A program made the position numbers and the translations under genes. Below, piece after piece: positions 1 to 8,835 of a stretch of DNA of 64,000 nucleotides (position 1 is its first letter; each line of letters starts with the position of its first letter). Location: the NCBI GenBank assembly GCA_963802275.1, contig CAWDIB010000004.1, positions 310,001 through 374,000 on the forward strand. Direction: 5' to 3'. The notes below the pieces were generated by a model. It was not told the origin of the DNA, did not search any database, and saw only the letters and a program-made list of their open reading frames with translations. The stretch is from CAZMZW01 sp963802275. Lineage in GTDB: Bacteria; Chloroflexota; Anaerolineae; Anaerolineales; Anaerolineaceae.

Positions 1-1
1 G

Positions 2-568
2 CGAACCATGAAACATCCGTTGAGCGGTTACGATCCGGGTACCAACGTGGGCGCCAATATACCCTGGTTTACCTACAAATTCGTGCCTGGAACACAGCTA
101 CAGGTAACCTATGTTGCCAAGGGCGGTGGTTCAGAGGTATTTGGCGGGACCCAGTCACGCATGGTGGCATTTGCAGATGGTTCCGCAGGCATCAAAAAAT
201 TCATTATTGATGCTTTTGTTGCTGCTTCCCATGCAGGGGCGATCTGCCCGCCATCGATTCTTGGGGTGGGCATTGGTGGTACAGCCAACATTGCGGCGAA
301 TATCGCCAAAGAGGCGGCTTGCCTCCGCCTGATCGGCACACATCACCCAGAGAGCGAATTCCGAAAACTGGAAGAAGATCTATTTAATGCAATCAATTCC
401 CTGGGAATTGGAATAATGGGTGGCGGTGGCGGCACATCTGTTTTGAGCGTCCACGTGGAATATGCTTATACGCATATAGCCGGTATCGCAGTGGCAATCA
501 GCTGCAATTGCTTTATTGCCCGGCGTGGCACCTATCTTAGTCAAGGACGATGGAAGCATGGAATATAA
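2..568 (+). CDS. Fumarate hydratase class I / L-tartrate dehydratase, alpha subunit (5' end cut by window)
   Basis: Reversible hydration/dehydration of a C4 dicarboxylic acid (fumarate-malate or tartrate-oxaloacetate) by a [4Fe-4S] hydro-lyase. The reading frame is open to the window edge, so the N-terminal third, with the first cluster cysteine, is missing. Visible are the family's GAICPPSILGVGIGGT segment with the second cluster Cys, the central GIGIMGGGGGTSVL loop, and the C-terminal SCNCFIARRG with the third Cys region. The beta subunit follows after 33 bp with a GGAGGG ribosome-binding site, as in two-subunit enzymes. Fumarase versus tartrate dehydratase cannot be decided from this part; the nearby sugar-acid genes would suit either. 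Confidence 0.85.
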   Translation, partial: RTMKHPLSGYDPGTNVGANIPWFTYKFVPGTQLQVTYVAKGGGSEVFGGTQSRMVAFADGSAGIKKFIIDAFVAASHAGAICPPSILGVGIGGTANIAANIAKEAACLRLIGTHHPESEFRKLEEDLFNAINSLGIGIMGGGGGTSVLSVHVEYAYTHIAGIAVAISCNCFIARRGTYLSQGRWKHGI

Positions 569-601
569 AAAAGATCCTGACTGGTTTGGAGGGCGATAAC
601 C

Positions 602-1228
602 ATGAAAGAATACAAACTCACTTCACCTGTTGGTGAAGATGAAATAAGAAAACTCAAGGTGGGTGATATGGTTTTCATTTCCGGAAAAGCTTTTACCTGC
701 CGTTCAAAGTTACTGCGGGCCATTTTTGATGAAGGAATGTCTGCTACCTGAAGAGTTGTTGCAATACGATGTGCTCATTCATACTGGTCCAATCATTTTA
801 AAGGAAAAAGACAAATTTAAATTAGTATCATTCATGCCTACCTCCAGCATCAGATTTGAAAAATGGGGGGCACGCACTGTCAAGGAATGGGGTTTAAAAA
901 TCATTGTCGGCAAGACAACCATGGGGCTCACAAACCGCAAATGCAATGCGTGAAGCAGGTTGTGTTCACCTTACACCCCGTTCGGTCAGCCCCAATCTTG
1001 TGGGTTTCCAGCATCAGGGTGGATGGTGTTTATCTCTATGAAGAAATGGGGTCCATTGAAGCACCCTGGAAGCTTTTTTTGAATGAACTTGGACCATTTG
1101 TGGTTGATATTGATGCGAATGGCAACCGGCTATTCGAAAGCCTCGATCAACAGGTACATTCACGTTTGGATAAGGTTTATAAAGATCTGAATATCCCGGA
1201 TGATTTTAAATATACACAGCTTTATTAG
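602..1228 (+). pseudogene. Fumarate hydratase class I / tartrate dehydratase beta subunit, broken by three frameshifts
   Basis: The beta subunit carries the rest of the active site. Homology runs through three frames: MKEYKLTSPVGEDEIRKLKV in the first, then PTSSIRFEKWGARTVKEWGL and IIVGKTTMG in the second, a short AMREAGCVHLTP piece in the third, and VYLYEEMGSIEAPW with FVVDIDANG back in the first. Each break fits one extra base: near 731-736, in the G run at 923-926, and in the GGG at 1017-1019. Joined, the product is about 205 residues, the normal size. Because smc and rpoC in this window show the same kind of error, this may be an intact gene with sequencing errors. The stop at 1228 is in the expected place. 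Confidence 0.75.
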
Positions 1229-1506
1229 ACGAATCGCCGAAATGTCTTAATTTTTTGTGAGTAATAAATCGAATTGACCGAGTCGAAAAAAGGATCTCCT
1301 TCAGGGTCTCGAGGCAGTTGAGAATAAAGCGGGTATTCGGAATGGGGAGAAGTCTAAGTTGCACTACTAAACAATAACTCAAAACGTCGGGAAATTGAGA
1401 TTCGACTTACTTTAAACTAGATTGCGAATGAAATTTAATAATAAATCGCGATCCACCAGGAGATAATCCGTTACTATCCCATAAAAATAATTTGTCAGCA
1501 GGTATG

Positions 1507-1522
1507 ATCCAAATTAAAAATT
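1507..1522. repeat. Left 16-bp direct repeat flanking the insertion sequence
   Basis: ATCCAAATTAAAAATT occurs here and again, identical, at 2727-2742, directly outside the two ends of the insertion sequence. This is what a target-site duplication looks like, although 16 bp is long for one. Confidence 0.7.
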
Positions 1523-2726
1523 GGTTCTGAGCCAGCAGATGGTATCCACTCTAGATTCCGAGATCGACAGAAATATTATCGAGGATAAGGGGCGGGACAA
1601 ACCTGATTTTAGCATCAAGATTAGGTTCCTGTTTAGATAATCTTTGTACCGGTGTTTCACGGTTAATACCTGAATGCTTTCTTACGGCATTGTAGTAGTA
1701 TATGTAATTAAATGCTTCGACGAAAAACTCCTGTCGGTTAGCGATCTTCATAATTCTGGGAATGTAAAACTCATCATCGTCTGTTCGGTGAGAACGTTCC
1801 AGATGGGCATTTTCCTCTGGATGTTTCAAGTGATTTTGAATGAGTTTGCAGCCAAAACCGGATAGAAGTTTCCTAAGCTCTACGATCTTATACCAAGACT
1901 TTCCTCCGAATTCTTCTCCATGATCTACGGTATAAACGATCTGATTTGAAACGCCATGGCTTCGCAGCCAGGAGGTCACCCAAAGGAACCAGGTTAAGCC
2001 ATTCGTCCAGCTTTTCTCATCGGAGTAGGCAATCAATTTGAAACGAGAATTGACGTCAACTGCGCTCCACTGATAAATAGGCAGTTTATGGGCATAGATA
2101 TGGTTGATTTGAGCCATCGAAAGCGCTTTTTGATCTATAACATGCTTCAAATCAATCTGAACTACCTCAAATGGTCTGGCTGTGTACCAATCAACAAACG
2201 GACGAGGTCCTTTCTTGTGCGGTTTTTGGGTTTTCCCCTTGATCCTTCCCCGGTTCCGTCTCACAATGTTACGAATCGTATGCTCTGATAATCTAATCGC
2301 ATATACTTCTTCAAGTTCCTCCTTAAGCCTCAATGGCCCGTAGTTTGTTTTGCTTTTCAGCACAACCACTTTTTCCTCGATCTCTTGGGAGGTCTTGTTA
2401 TGGACCACTTTTGGTGCCGGGATGCATCGTCCAAGTTCCCGGTTTTGCCCTTTGCCATCGCTTTGTATACAGTTCTACGGGTTACCCCCAAAATCCTGGC
2501 TGTTACACTCACCTTTCCTTCATTGCCTTTCAGTATCTGTAGTATGGCCTGCCTGGCAGCTTTCGGGCTGATGCTTCGCAACTCTTGATAATCTAAAGGG
2601 GTGGTATCTCGCATCTCTGTATCTTTCCAATTGGTTGTACTCTATCCCTCCCAATTCTAGACACTTATCCCTGTAGATCTCATAATTCCTGTTCATATTC
2701 TGTATACTATGTGCTGACCCCCTCAC
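1523..2726 (-). mobile_element. Insertion sequence, about 1.2 kb, integrase-core (IS481-like) transposase
   Basis: A 1204-bp unit bounded by identical 16-bp direct repeats and carrying one transposase gene on the minus strand. Imperfect inverted repeats lie exactly eight bases inside each end: GCCAGCAGATGGTATCCAC at 1531-1549 and, on the opposite strand, GTCAGCACATAGTATACAG from 2718 to 2700 (14 of 19 match). The symmetric offset supports the proposed ends. The element landed four bases upstream of the -35 box of the GntR regulator promoter. Family assignment rests on the transposase and is tentative; IS3-like is the alternative. Confidence 0.75.
1551..2614 (-). CDS. Transposase with HTH and rve integrase core, frameshifted
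   Basis: DNA strand transfer for the enclosing insertion sequence. The first part (2614 to about 2410) has a helix-turn-helix region (VSVTARILGVTRRTVYKAMA). The second (to 1551) has a DDE integrase core: QIDLKHVI with the first Asp, TVDHGEEFGG with the second, and NAHLERSH with the Glu, ending in a YNAVRKHSG-like tail typical of these transposases. The two parts are in different frames and join at the A run opposite 2409-2412, giving about 354 residues. A programmed -1 shift on this A-run is possible, but a base-call error or real decay is at least as likely in this assembly. Confidence 0.8.
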
Positions 2727-2742
2727 ATCCAAATTAAAAATT
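2727..2742. repeat. Right 16-bp direct repeat flanking the insertion sequence
   Basis: Second copy of the repeat described at 1507-1522, identical over 16 bases, and different from it in the bases immediately outside on both sides (G..G versus C..C). Confidence 0.7.
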
Positions 2743-2746
2743 CCTG

Positions 2747-2774
2747 TTGACTTTTTAAATTTAATATATATAAT
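2747..2774 (+). promoter_or_regulatory. Sigma-70-type promoter of the GntR regulator
   Basis: TTGACT at 2747-2752, a 16-bp spacer, and TATAAT at 2769-2774. Both hexamers are close to consensus. The spacer is very AT-rich. Transcription should begin near 2781, inside the palindrome described next. Confidence 0.75.
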
Positions 2775-2775
2775 A

Positions 2776-2795
2776 GATGTTAGACATCTAACATC
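2776..2795. promoter_or_regulatory. Palindromic operator over the start site of the GntR regulator gene
   Basis: GATGTTAGACATCTAACATC is a perfect inverted repeat with 9-bp arms and a 2-bp centre. It starts two bases after the -10 box and ends 11 bases before the regulator's ATG, the usual place for autorepression. The likely ligand is the GntR/UTRA protein encoded just downstream; that pairing is inferred from position. Confidence 0.65.
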
Positions 2796-2806
2796 ATAAT
2801 TGGGAT

Positions 2807-3601
2807 ATGAATAATAATACAAAAAAAGATATTTTTGGTTCTTTTGAAAAATATTCTCAAAAATCCAGGGTTGTTAAAGAGATCCGCGCACTAATCCTGG
2901 ATGGAGTTCTTCAACCAGGAGACCAATTACCGGGTGAATTGGAACTATCCGAGAGGTTCAACATCAGCCGGGGCGGCTTGCGAGATGCGCTGCAGATCCT
3001 TGAAAAAACAGGATTTGTCATCCGGCGGCATGGGGTGGGGACTTTTATTTCGGAGAATCCGCTTAAATCGAACAACCTGAATATCAATTGGGGAGTCACG
3101 AAGGTTATTGAATCAATGGGGGCTGTACCCGGCACATCTCATCTATCCATCACAACCCGAGAAAGCACAATAAAGGAAGCGGGCAAGCTAGCGATTAATA
3201 GCGGCGATCAGATCGTCGTTCTGGAAAGACTGAGAACAGCCAATGAAGTACCTGTCACTTATACCCTGGACATGTTGCCATTTTCATTATTAAAAAGAAA
3301 TGATCTAAACATCTCAATTGACCAGATGTGGGAATTTTTTAAGCAGAAACAATCACTTTTGGCTTTTTTTAAGGACATGCTTCATATCGAATTACACCAT
3401 GCATTTGCCTCGCTTGTCCCGTTGAATGCATCAGAGTTGGTTGGTTCACAAGCCCTGGCAAAGATTTTGGGTGTTCCAGAAGAAACAAACATTCTTTTTC
3501 TGGACCAGGTGGAATACATGACCGATGAAAAACCGGTCATTTATGTGCAGGAATATCACCTGACAAATTATATGACTTTCACGGTGTATAGAAGTTATTG
3601 A
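2807..3601 (+). CDS. GntR-family (HutC/UTRA type) transcriptional regulator
   Basis: DNA-binding regulator that probably senses a sugar-derived metabolite and controls the genes following it. Residues about 18-85 form the GntR winged helix (QPGDQLPGELELSERFNISR, then GLRDALQILEKTGFVIRRHG and GTFI); residues about 105-260 match the UTRA ligand-binding domain (IVVLERLRTANEVPVTYTLD, VIYVQEYHLTNYMTFTVYRS). At 264 residues it has the normal family length. It is the first gene of a set that continues with the aminotransferase 28 bp downstream. A good promoter and a palindrome lie in its 5' region, suggesting autoregulation. The effector is not apparent. Confidence 0.88.
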   Translation: MNNNTKKDIFGSFEKYSQKSRVVKEIRALILDGVLQPGDQLPGELELSERFNISRGGLRDALQILEKTGFVIRRHGVGTFISENPLKSNNLNINWGVTKVIESMGAVPGTSHLSITTRESTIKEAGKLAINSGDQIVVLERLRTANEVPVTYTLDMLPFSLLKRNDLNISIDQMWEFFKQKQSLLAFFKDMLHIELHHAFASLVPLNASELVGSQALAKILGVPEETNILFLDQVEYMTDEKPVIYVQEYHLTNYMTFTVYRSY

Positions 3602-3629
3602 ACTTTTTATTGATCGAAAGGAATAAGAG

Positions 3630-4973
3630 ATGAGCGAGATCGAAAAATTGGCTATTGAGGGGGGCAAACCAGTCCACACGGGAAACCCAATTGTGGAAAC
3701 AGATATTATTGAAGATGAAGAAATAGAAGCTGTAGTCAATGTATTGAAAAGCAAGAAAACCAGACGGGCAGAGGTAGCACTGGAATATGAAAAGGCGCTG
3801 GCAGATTATTATGGAGTCAAACATGCGATTGCCGTTGCCAACGGGACTGTCTCCTTGCACGTTGCTTTGGCAGCCATGGGCATTGGGCCAGGTGATGAGG
3901 TCATTGTTACACCAATTACATTCGTAGCCTCAGATACCTGTGTGTTGGAGCAAAATGCTATACCGATTTTCGCTGATATCGATCCGGATACGCTGACCAT
4001 CGATCCGGAAGATGTTGAGAGAAAAATCACTGACAGAACCAAGGCGATCATCCCTGTCAGCATCAGCGGAACTCCCATGGACATGGATCCACTGATGTAT
4101 CTTGCCAAAAAACACAATCTGTATGTGCTTGAGGATAATGCACAGGCTCCAGGCGCCCTTTATAAAGGCAGAAAGTTAGGGACGATCGGTCACGTAAGTT
4201 CTTACAGCACCGTCACTGGAAAAATAATTTCAACCGGTGAAGGGGGTTACTTACTGACAAATGATGATAATTTATATGATCGAATGTGGGGATTCCATGA
4301 TTTTTCCAGGAATATTGCTTTGGGAAAAGCATCGAAATTTAATTTTTCCATGCCATGTACCAACTATCGAATTACAAATATGCAGGCAGCTTTGGGTCTG
4401 GTGCAATTATCTCGTTTGGATGCTGTCAATCAAAAGCGAAGGCAAAACGCTCAACTGATAAATGAAGGATTAAAAGATTGCCCGGGAATTCGCTTATTCA
4501 AAGAACCAAGTTGGGGTGAACGTGTTTATTTCTATTACCTGATCCGTATTGTCCCCGAGGAACTGGGGGCTGATTTGGTTGATTTTGCGAAAGCTCTTGC
4601 AGCTGAAGGAGTGTACAACTTTGGCTATATCACCACAACCCGAATGATGACTGCTCAACATCTTTTACCCCTGTTCCTGGAAAAGAATGGGTACGGCAAC
4701 ACCCACTGCCCCTTCGACTGTCCGAAGTATGGAAAAGAGGTCTCTTACTACCGCGGGCAACTCCCAGTGGCTGAAAAAATGGAAAGAGAAGTCTTCTGGC
4801 TTTCACCCGTTCACCCGCTGATGAGCCAGACAGACCTTGATGATACGATCAAAGCCGTAAGAAAAGTGGCAACAGCATTTGTTGAGAGAAAGAAAATGGG
4901 GATTTCCAACACTTTTGCCACCGAAGAAGAAAGGTCTCTTTGCTGGGATCCTTATTATATTAATAAAGGGTAA
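3630..4973 (+). CDS. DegT/DnrJ/EryC1/StrS-family PLP-dependent aminotransferase
   Basis: PLP enzyme that usually transfers an amino group to a keto-sugar or similar cyclic ketone. The fold-type I core is complete: YGVKHAIAVANGTVSLHVAL at about residues 65-85, DEVIVTPITFVASD, the Asp region LEDNAQAPGALYKGRKLG, and the PLP lysine in VTGKIISTGEGGYL near residue 192. At 447 residues it is somewhat longer than most members. A GGAATAAG ribosome-binding site precedes the ATG. Next to an aldolase and a dehydrogenase it may belong to catabolism of an amino or keto sugar rather than to cell-envelope sugar synthesis, for which no partner genes are seen. The substrate is unknown. Confidence 0.85.
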   Translation: MSEIEKLAIEGGKPVHTGNPIVETDIIEDEEIEAVVNVLKSKKTRRAEVALEYEKALADYYGVKHAIAVANGTVSLHVALAAMGIGPGDEVIVTPITFVASDTCVLEQNAIPIFADIDPDTLTIDPEDVERKITDRTKAIIPVSISGTPMDMDPLMYLAKKHNLYVLEDNAQAPGALYKGRKLGTIGHVSSYSTVTGKIISTGEGGYLLTNDDNLYDRMWGFHDFSRNIALGKASKFNFSMPCTNYRITNMQAALGLVQLSRLDAVNQKRRQNAQLINEGLKDCPGIRLFKEPSWGERVYFYYLIRIVPEELGADLVDFAKALAAEGVYNFGYITTTRMMTAQHLLPLFLEKNGYGNTHCPFDCPKYGKEVSYYRGQLPVAEKMEREVFWLSPVHPLMSQTDLDDTIKAVRKVATAFVERKKMGISNTFATEEERSLCWDPYYINKG

Positions 4974-5062
4974 ATGGCTGATTAATAAATCGCCTTTCCA
5001 GATTTTATCAACTGTTTAGTTTAATTAGCATATTTTGTAATTTATTTTATGGAGAAGATAGA

Positions 5063-5886
5063 ATGAGTGATTTACCAGTCTACCCGGATTTGAAAGGAAA
5101 AATATTCGTCATCACCGGGGGTTCAAGCGGTATCGGGCTGGATTCCGCACGTCGTTTTCTAAGCCAGGGGATCAAAGTGGCCATTCTTGCACTGGAGGAT
5201 CCACTCCTGGGTAAGGCAGAAAATGAACTTCAACAATCGGGGGGAAGGAGAATATTGTCGCAGTGGGATGCAATCTCACCCGGGAAAATGAGGTGAAATC
5301 CGCCTTTGAAAAAATCCTGGATTCTTTTGGAGAGATCCACGTCGTACTCCATTGTGCCGGTATTTCGTATAACGCCCCTTTTGAAGACACAGAAATATCT
5401 GGCTGGCAGCGGGTAATAGACGTGAACCTAACCAGCTCTTTTTTGGTTGCAAGGGAAGCATTTCGGATTTTCAAGAAACAAGGAAAAGGCGGGGTCATCA
5501 TCTTCATCAACAGTGATAATTCATTAAAACCCAGCACAAACAGCGTTTCTTACAATGTCTCCAAGGCAGGCGCGTTACACCTGGCACGCTGTGTTGCCAA
5601 TGAAGGCGGTAAATATAAAATTCGAAGCCACAGCATCCTACCAGGCGCAGTCTTTGGAAGCAGCGGGATGTGGACAGATAAGTTCCGACGAGAACGCGCT
5701 TCTGTGCACGGGTTCGACCCGGATAAACTGGAAGAGGAATACAAGAAAGCCAATGCCCTGGGAGTCATCATAGATCCCAAAGAGATTGCCGAGTTAGCAC
5801 TTTTCCTGTCGAGCGATGTCTGCCAAAAAGTCACTGGTTCGGCTTTAGTAATTGACGGTGGCAGCGTCGGAAGTTATGTGCGTTAA
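5063..5886 (+). CDS. SDR-family oxidoreductase resembling the dehydrogenase half of RhaD-type fusions, frameshifted
   Basis: NAD(P)-dependent short-chain dehydrogenase of about 274 residues once one frameshift is corrected. The first frame gives the Rossmann TGGSSGIG motif; the second gives HCAGISYNAPF, the NSDNS strand, the catalytic SYNVSKAGALHLARC (YxxxK) and the C-terminal SALVIDGG. The break is in the six-G run at 5239-5244; one extra G restores the frame. LHLARCVANEGG, MWTDKFRRERASVHGFD and the following acidic helix resemble the C-terminal SDR domain of bifunctional rhamnulose-1-phosphate aldolase/lactaldehyde dehydrogenases. Here a separate aldolase gene follows 21 bp later. Likely role: oxidation or reduction of a hydroxy-aldehyde or sugar acid. 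Confidence 0.8.
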
Positions 5887-5907
5887 TTTTGAATTAAGGA
5901 GAAATAA

Positions 5908-6546
5908 ATGTTAGAAGAGCTAAAGAAAACAGTTTGGAAGAATTGCCTTGAATTACCCAAAAATCATCTGGTTGTGATGACCAGTGGAACTGTCAGTGCG
6001 CGAGATGAAGCCAGTGGATTGGTAGCAGTCAAACCCAGCGGAGTGGACTATGAAATTCTTAAACCTGACGATATGGTCGTTATGAATTTGGAAGGTGAAA
6101 TTCTCGAAGGGAAAATGAAGCCTTCCTCAGATGTTAAAACGCATCTTTATATTTACAAGCATAGAGGCGACATTCTAGGGATCACTCACACCCATTCTCC
6201 TTATGCTTCGATCTTCGCTGTGCTTGGTGAGCCGATTCCCTGCTGCCTGACTGCCAGCGCGATGTTAGGCGGTGAAATCCCGATTGGCGGATTGGCATTG
6301 GTGGGTGGTGAAGAAATCGGGAAAGAGATATTAACAAAAATAGGCAACAAAAAAGCCATTGTGATGTTAAATCATGGCATTTACACCATAGGCAAAGACT
6401 GCGATGAAGCGACCAAGTTCGCTGTGGAAGTTGAAGAGATTGCAAAAATTGTGCATTTTGCACTTTCCAGAGGCAAACCCATTCCTCTGACAGATGAAGG
6501 ATTGCGAGTTACGATGGATATTTATGAAAATCATTACGGTCAATAA
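5908..6546 (+). CDS. Class II aldolase/adducin-family protein (FucA/AraD-like)
   Basis: Zinc-dependent enzyme of the family that includes L-fuculose-1-phosphate aldolase and L-ribulose-5-phosphate 4-epimerase; 212 residues is the normal length. Seen: the substrate-phosphate loop SGTVSARD...KPSGVDY, the PSSDVKTHLYIY segment, the zinc-binding ITHTHSPYASIF pair of histidines near residue 92, and the C-terminal LNHGIYTIGKD histidine. The HADYF-type segment of true ribulose-phosphate epimerases is absent, so aldolase or decarboxylase activity is preferred. A GGAGAAATAA site precedes the ATG. It sits between the SDR and a VOC gene, consistent with cleavage of a phosphorylated keto sugar. Confidence 0.82.
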   Translation: MLEELKKTVWKNCLELPKNHLVVMTSGTVSARDEASGLVAVKPSGVDYEILKPDDMVVMNLEGEILEGKMKPSSDVKTHLYIYKHRGDILGITHTHSPYASIFAVLGEPIPCCLTASAMLGGEIPIGGLALVGGEEIGKEILTKIGNKKAIVMLNHGIYTIGKDCDEATKFAVEVEEIAKIVHFALSRGKPIPLTDEGLRVTMDIYENHYGQ

Positions 6547-7021
6547 AAAAGCGAGCGTGGATAAAAAAATATTTGACGGAAACCGATTTGACCAGGTTGG
6601 AATCATCGTTAGCAATGTAGATGAAGCGGTAAGACAATTTGGGGATTTGTTGGGGATCAAGGGATTCAACCTTATCACATACCCGGATGCATCCAGAAAA
6701 GACCAGGTATTTTACAAAGAAGAACCTACTGGTTTTTCCATAAAAATTGCCTTTATCAAATTAGGAAATTTGGAGTTGGAACTCATTGAGCCATTGCAGG
6801 GGAAAAGCATATACCAGGAATTTCTTGATACCCATGGTCCTGGCATTCAGCATATCCGGTTCAGTGTCGATGAAGATTCATTTAATCGTTTATGCGGTCT
6901 ACTTGAAAAGGAAGGCATTGCACTCATCGCACGCGGCCCCGGTGTACGGAGCATGGCGCAATGGCGGGTTTATGCAACCCGCGACATCCTGGGCGCCGAT
7001 GTTGAATTAAGGATCGCATAG
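6524..7021 (+). CDS. VOC-family (glyoxalase/epimerase-like) protein
   Basis: Small metal-enzyme fold of about 165 residues with two beta-alpha-beta-beta-beta halves: FDQVGIIVSNVDEAVRQFGD, LELELIEPLQGKS, GPGIQHIRFSVDE and GADVELRI. In the family, metal ligands come from H/Q, E, H and E at these four points; here the first position is Gln, the others fit. It resembles methylmalonyl-CoA epimerase and glyoxalase I types, but substrate cannot be read. The start chosen (6524) overlaps the aldolase end by 23 bp; an in-frame ATG at 6494 would lengthen it by ten residues. The overlap implies cotranscription with the aldolase. Confidence 0.78.
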   Translation: MKIITVNKKASVDKKIFDGNRFDQVGIIVSNVDEAVRQFGDLLGIKGFNLITYPDASRKDQVFYKEEPTGFSIKIAFIKLGNLELELIEPLQGKSIYQEFLDTHGPGIQHIRFSVDEDSFNRLCGLLEKEGIALIARGPGVRSMAQWRVYATRDILGADVELRIA

Positions 7022-7266
7022 CGACGCATGCATGGATTCACTCACGATTAATAATCATGAAATTCATGTTTGATATTCTTTTCTTCACTTGCAGAACAAG
7101 AGTTAAGTAGATTTGAATCAATTTTTTATTTCAGGTTTTCTTCGTACCATCAGATGAAGATAGCGAGACCGTGCGGTTTTTTAAATATTTTGACTTAGGT
7201 TGACCTTTAAAAACGCTATTCAATTCAGATAATTTTTTATTGGACTCATGTTTTTTTAATATTCTT

Positions 7267-8835
7267 ATGGAAATCAATTCAGGTGTCTGGTTTTTAAGCG
7301 CACTCCCGATCATTCTGTTGCTTGTATTGATGCTCATAATGAAATGGAGCGGACTTCGAGCTTGTGCTTTTGTATGGCTAACCACGGTTGGCATTGCGTG
7401 GTTTTTTTTTGGTGCAGATCTGAAACTTCTCGGGTACAGTTATGTTAAAGCATTCTTTGTATCAGTCGATGTGTTATTGGTCATTTTATCAGCCATATTG
7501 TTCTACAGGGTTACGGAAAAATCCGGCGCTACTAAAAAAATTGGCACCACCATATCACAATCGACAAATAACACGGGGCTTAAAGCCATCTTACTGGGCT
7601 GGTTATTTCCTTCGTTTTTACAAGGTGTGGGGGGATTGGGGGTTCCCGTGGCTGTATCAGCGCCCTTACTCGTCAGTGTTGGATTTTCGCCCGAGCAATC
7701 GGTCATCATGGCCAGCATCGGTCATGCCTGGGGAGTCACTTTTGGCACCATGGGTAATGCATTTCTATCTCTGTTATCATCTACCAATTTGAATGGTGAA
7801 TTTCTTACCTCGGCAACTGCAATTCTATTGGGAGCAGTTGCTATTTTTTGCGGTATTTTAGTCGTTTTCATCGCCGCTGGTTTTCAAGGAATAAAAAACA
7901 ATATCCGGTACATCGCAATTTTTGGATTTATATTGGGAGCAGGTCAATACCTGCTGGCAATCAACAATCTGTGGATGATCGCCGTTCCAATCCCTTCCCT
8001 TCTCGCTCTGGGTCTTGCCTTCTACTTAAATATTCTTAAAAGTCCCAAACAACGCAAAAATCCATCAATTGATAAAACCTCTTCAATTTCTGGAGAAAAC
8101 CATCACCCTTCGTTAGCAATATCTTTACTGCCATATGGAATACTCTTAGTAATTATTTTATTGATAAATCTTATTCCTTCCCTGAATAATCTTCTGAACC
8201 AGACAAAAATATTCTTTGAATTTCCAGCCATCACAAGTTCAATGGGCGATGTTACACCTGCAGGTCCAGGAAGGGTGATAAAAATATTAAGCCATCCGGG
8301 TACAGTGATATTAGCTGCAACATTGACCACCTATCTACTCTTTCGCAGATTTGGCTACCTGAAAAAAGGGGATCTGTTAATTGCTGCCAACCTGGTTTTT
8401 CAAGGGTCCCTCCATGCCTCATTGGTCCTATTTATGATGGTGGAAATTGCCGTTATTATGAGCCACACCCAAATGAGCTCAGTTTTAGCCAGGGGTTTAA
8501 GTCAAATATTCGGAAAGGATTTATTCCCTTTTATTTCACCCTTTATAGGCACTTTAGGTGCATTCATCACCGGGACAAATACCAACTCCAATTTTATTTT
8601 TGCCAATGTCCAGATGAAAATTGCCAATAACCTCGGATTGAGCATCGCTCCCATCCTGGCAGCACAAACTGCGGGAGGCGCAATTGGCAGTATTATTTCT
8701 CCAGCAAAGGTTTTCCTTGGTTGCAGCACAGTAAAAATTGGGGGTAGGGAAAGGCAGGTTATGAGTAAATTACTTATGTATGTCTTGATGATCGTTTGCC
8801 TTATGGGATTAATCACACTGGCTTATTACTTATGA
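7267..8835 (+). CDS. L-lactate permease (LctP/LldP)-family transporter
   Basis: Proton-coupled uptake of lactate, glycolate or a related 2-hydroxy acid through the cytoplasmic membrane. About 522 residues, with some twelve hydrophobic segments and the family signature around FLQGVGGLGVPVAVSAPLLV (about residues 120-140), then a second conserved region GTNTNSNFIFANVQ and QTAGGAIGSIISPAKV near the C-terminus. The ATG at 7267 is chosen; an in-frame TTG at 7240 adds nine residues. No clear Shine-Dalgarno is seen for either. A 245-bp gap precedes it, so it may have its own promoter. Next to an aldolase and SDR, it may import or export the hydroxy acid made in the pathway. Confidence 0.85.
   Translation: MEINSGVWFLSALPIILLLVLMLIMKWSGLRACAFVWLTTVGIAWFFFGADLKLLGYSYVKAFFVSVDVLLVILSAILFYRVTEKSGATKKIGTTISQSTNNTGLKAILLGWLFPSFLQGVGGLGVPVAVSAPLLVSVGFSPEQSVIMASIGHAWGVTFGTMGNAFLSLLSSTNLNGEFLTSATAILLGAVAIFCGILVVFIAAGFQGIKNNIRYIAIFGFILGAGQYLLAINNLWMIAVPIPSLLALGLAFYLNILKSPKQRKNPSIDKTSSISGENHHPSLAISLLPYGILLVIILLINLIPSLNNLLNQTKIFFEFPAITSSMGDVTPAGPGRVIKILSHPGTVILAATLTTYLLFRRFGYLKKGDLLIAANLVFQGSLHASLVLFMMVEIAVIMSHTQMSSVLARGLSQIFGKDLFPFISPFIGTLGAFITGTNTNSNFIFANVQMKIANNLGLSIAPILAAQTAGGAIGSIISPAKVFLGCSTVKIGGRERQVMSKLLMYVLMIVCLMGLITLAYYL

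Noticed and set aside
6494..6523. Earlier start for the VOC gene
   Set aside because: The added ten residues are not family-like and deepen the overlap with the aldolase without a ribosome-binding site.
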